Below, in pieces: positions 61,368 through 64,000 of a stretch of 64,000 nt of DNA. The position numbers and the translations under genes are program-made. Position 1 is the stretch's first letter, and each line of letters opens with the position of its first letter. The stretch is taken from assembly GCA_030549775.1 (NCBI GenBank), contig CM060174.1, positions 50,778,207 to 50,842,206 of the forward strand, written 5' to 3'. The stretch comes from Tamarix chinensis. Lineage: Eukaryota > Streptophyta > Magnoliopsida > Caryophyllales > Tamaricaceae. The notes under the pieces are model-generated. The model was not told the origin of the DNA and did no database searches. It saw only the letters and a list, made by a program, of their open reading frames with translations.

Positions 61368-62024
61368 TATAACACCCCCAAAATTCACTACTGAAAAATT
61401 TTATTTTATTAAAAGATACAGAAGAAGTAAAGGAAACAAAACTATGAATTTCGGGGATATTACCGCCACACTTAGTACTAGATTGGTTCACTTTTACCGT
61501 TCAAGTACCAAGTGTTAAGACTAAAACGATAAAATATAATTTTCTAGAAACTCAAACCATACTGAAATTAGAGTAGTGCAATAAACATTTTACAATGATA
61601 GAACCCACCATTGGTGGTTAAAAGAATCCATATTACATTTAAACTAGGAGTTAAAAGAGAAATATGTGAAACCCTAAAACTTCTAAATAATCCTTACACT
61701 CTTTCCCATTGCCCACTTGAATAGCACCTGAAACGAACCTACAAGGGACACTGCTCATTGAATAGGTAGGGGCAACGAATGGAACCCTTTAGTACTATGG
61801 TACTGAGTAACCCTTTAAAAAATGCTAAAAAGCAAGTCAGCAATGCAACACATGATGCAAAACTATATACACATATAATAAGAAATGCATACACAACATT
61901 CACATACTTAGCAAGTCCATCACATATTAATAAATCATAACTTGAAATCAATACTTTTAGGCCTTAAGTCATTAATCAATCATTATTCAATCATTTCTCA
62001 AATTATATCCATGTGAGTGTGGGA

Positions 62025-62470
62025 ACCCCACTATTATAGCCAGTGGATCAGAAACATATAGGGCATAATGCTCCTAACCACTATTATTCATCAGTGGATC
62101 AGTCTCCATGGTAGAAGGCTCTTGGCCACTATTATTGCTGGTTGATCAGTCTGTCTCCGACTCACATGGTGTTCCACTATAAGTGATTAGTATTTTCCAT
62201 GATTTATTCACATTCAAGATTAGGTTTATTGAGCTCGAGACCCCCACTATTATAGCCGGTGGACCGGAATACATATATACATCTTCTAAGGCAAAACGCT
62301 CTTGGGCTACTATTATATCTGGTGGACCGGTAATCATATAAATCTTCTAGGGCAACACACTCCTGGGCCACTATTATATCTAGTGGACCAGTACTCATAA
62401 ACATCTTCCAGGGCAAAATGCTCCTAAGCCACTATTATATCCGGTGAACTTGTACTCATAATATAATTCA
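62025..62470 (-). repeat. Tandem motif block in the 61,368 LTR
   Basis: About seven degenerate units hold CACTATTAT(AGC/ATC)(C/T)GGTGGACCGG and GGGCAAAACGCTC(C/T)TGG. Copies at about 62,240, 62,310, 62,370 and 62,430 differ by few bases. A CACATGGTGTTCCACTATAAGTG spacer (in part) lies near 62,163. Confidence 0.85.
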
Positions 62471-63169
62471 TCTAAGTCCGGCCCATTAATCTTTCACTTT
62501 TACGATCAATGTTTTCCCTTTTTAATTATCACAACAGATCAATTTATTTGTCTCAAAGGGGAGATCAAGATCTCGAAGACACAAAGGTATACCGGTCATA
62601 CCAGTGCATAAAAGCTACTCAGTACCATTCAACCATCAACCTAGGGACGCAAAGGTACCCTGGCCATACTAGTGTATACAAGCTACTCAGTACCCTACCG
62701 ACAAGGACACCTAATCCATAAGTATGCATACCCCCTAAATAGGTCTGTAGAGCTAGATAGAATAAGATGTAGGGCCTGGTTGGGGCACAAAAGCACAGCA
62801 GCAAATACTAGAATAATCGTGGGCTAAACATCATCTTTAGGGTAGCTACCCCTGAAAAGTCACCATTCCCAATCTCGAGGTCTTTCACTTTAATTATTAG
62901 TATCTTAATTAAGGTTATCACGCAAAGCACAACAACTAGATACTTATTCACTTTCAATTGTTTATGATATCATCTACAATTATCCAAGATAACTTAGAGG
63001 AATCATTAAGGCTATTATTATCTCATCAAATTCCAATTTAGGATTCGTTCTCGTGATACTTACTGATTGTTAAATACCCTTATCTTGCTATTCAATGTTA
63101 CTTGAGTCTTATTATAACACTTTGTTATCCCATCGACATATTAGATACGAGTTACTGATTTACCCTTTT

Positions 63170-64000
63170 CATCTCTAAAAAGTTACTGAATTACCCCTTG
63201 CTTGGATAATTATTAAGTCACCCCTTCTTTACTTGCTAAATTACCATATTACCCTCCATGTTGCATAGTTACCAAATTACCCCTCGTTTAGGTTAGGTTA
63301 CCTTGTTATCTTCCACAATTATTAAATCACCAATCACCCTTCATATTTGTTATACTTGTCAGATTTTCCATTTGGTTGCCTAGATTACCAAATTGCTCTT
63401 CCCCATTATTATAATTACCAAATTACCCTTTTGGTTGGTTAAACTACTAAATTGCCCTTCTCCATTATTATAATTACCAAATTACCCTTTGGTTGGTCAA
63501 ATTACCAAATTGTCCTTCTCTAGTATCATAATTACCAAATTACCCTTCTCCATTATTATAATTACCAAATTACCCTTTAGTTGGTTAAATTTCTAAATTG
63601 CCCTCTCCATTATCATAATTACCAAATTGTCATTCTCCATTATTATAATTGCCAAATTACCCTTTAGTTGGTTAAATTACCAAATTGTCCTTCTCTATTA
63701 TTATAATTACCAAATTGCCCTTCTCCATTATTATAATTACCAAAATTCCCTTCCTTATACCAAATTACCATTTCACCCTTCCTTTATACCAATTTACCAT
63801 TTTACCTTCCACTTTATTAAAGTACCATTATACCCTTCTATTTTATTAAATTACTGTTTTACCCTTCTACTTCATCAAATTACTGTTTTACCCCTTTACT
63901 TCTAAAATTACCATTGTAACCTTTTACTTCATTAAATTACCATACTACCCTTTCCTTTATATTTGATCCACCAAAATACTTTCTCACATCCAAAACTTAC
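63170..64000 (-). repeat. ~28-32 bp minisatellite in the 61,368 LTR
   Basis: Repeated units such as AATTACCAAATTACCC followed by TTCTCCATTATTAT run to the window edge. They are the complement of the 46,310-47,150 minisatellite type, with a longer unit. Confidence 0.9.

Larger units (their letters stand above)
61368..64000 (-). mobile_element. Giant gypsy LTR family B, incomplete at the window edge
   Basis: On the minus strand the LTR ends GGGGGTGTTATA at 61,368 and continues beyond 64,000. It shows the family B order: end hairpin (~61,468-61,520), motif blocks (62,025-62,165 and 62,240-62,470), the 62,570-62,790 segment shared with the 19,200 LTR, and a minisatellite from ~63,170. The possible target-site copy is TTATC at 61,363-61,367. 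Whether it is a solo LTR or the LTR of a full element cannot be told. Confidence 0.8.

Noticed and set aside
62146..62416. Minus-strand ORFs with repeated GPPxIIVAQE-type units
   Set aside because: Translation of the tandem LTR motif block. Same explanation for the 80-codon frame at 32,507-32,749.
1..64000. Host protein-coding genes, tRNA or other RNA genes
   Set aside because: I looked for gene-like frames, intron-exon structure and tRNA boxes and found none that could not be assigned to a transposable element or base composition. Divergent short exons cannot be excluded by eye.

Overview
This window looks like nuclear DNA from a seed plant, most likely an angiosperm with a large, repeat-rich genome. 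It is AT-rich. I find no host gene, tRNA, rRNA, operon, CRISPR array or bacterial feature. Almost everything assignable is a transposable element: plant LINE ends, a SIRE/Maximus-like Ty1/copia element, Tekay/Del-like and other chromoviral Ty3/gypsy elements, and an Athila/Tat-like element that lacks pol. All coding regions carry stop codons, frameshifts or deletions. The exact species cannot be read from the sequence. Clade names come from motif recognition by eye, not from a search.

Left block, 1-25,720. The 3' end of a LINE (1-888) abuts a decayed SIRE/Maximus-like copia element on the + strand, running from about 889 to 25,720. That element is interrupted three times: by a minus-strand LINE end (2,160-2,870); by a minus-strand gypsy element (4,438-16,051) that has LTRs, PBS, gag and a possible extra ORF but no pol; and by a solo LTR of about 4.8 kb (19,200-23,964). 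The gypsy element is itself interrupted by a + strand solo LTR (8,481-12,547) with a perfect 5-bp target-site duplication (TSD).

Middle block, 26,221-51,135. A + strand Tekay/Del-like gypsy element begins with an LTR at 26,221. That LTR is split by a 13.9-kb non-autonomous Athila/Tat-like element (27,962-41,894, TSD GCATT). This insert in turn contains a minus-strand 4.9-kb solo LTR (31,930-36,833, TSD CTTAT) and, inside its own 3' LTR, a solo LTR of its own family (39,971-41,797, TSD GCCCT). The host gypsy element resumes with the LTR end (42,847), PBS, gag, a further 5.06-kb solo LTR (44,069-49,125, TSD TAGCA), then protease, reverse transcriptase and RNase H up to about 51,135.

Right block, 51,137-64,000. 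This holds poorly resolved LTR-like sequence, a + strand CRM/Reina-like chromovirus (about 54,898-57,448), a minus-strand copy of the same family (57,449-61,367) and the start of another giant minus-strand LTR (61,368 to the window end).

The most interesting material is in the giant LTRs. Three divergent LTR families share modules: a long strand-biased pyrimidine tract, degenerate minisatellites, a tandem block around CCGGTCCACCGGC, and potential RNA hairpins at similar distances from the LTR 3' end. Two further points deserve attention. One is a decayed 154-codon frame between the PBS and gag of the pol-less gypsy element. The other is that in-frame stops in several elements are almost all explainable by C-to-T or G-to-A changes.
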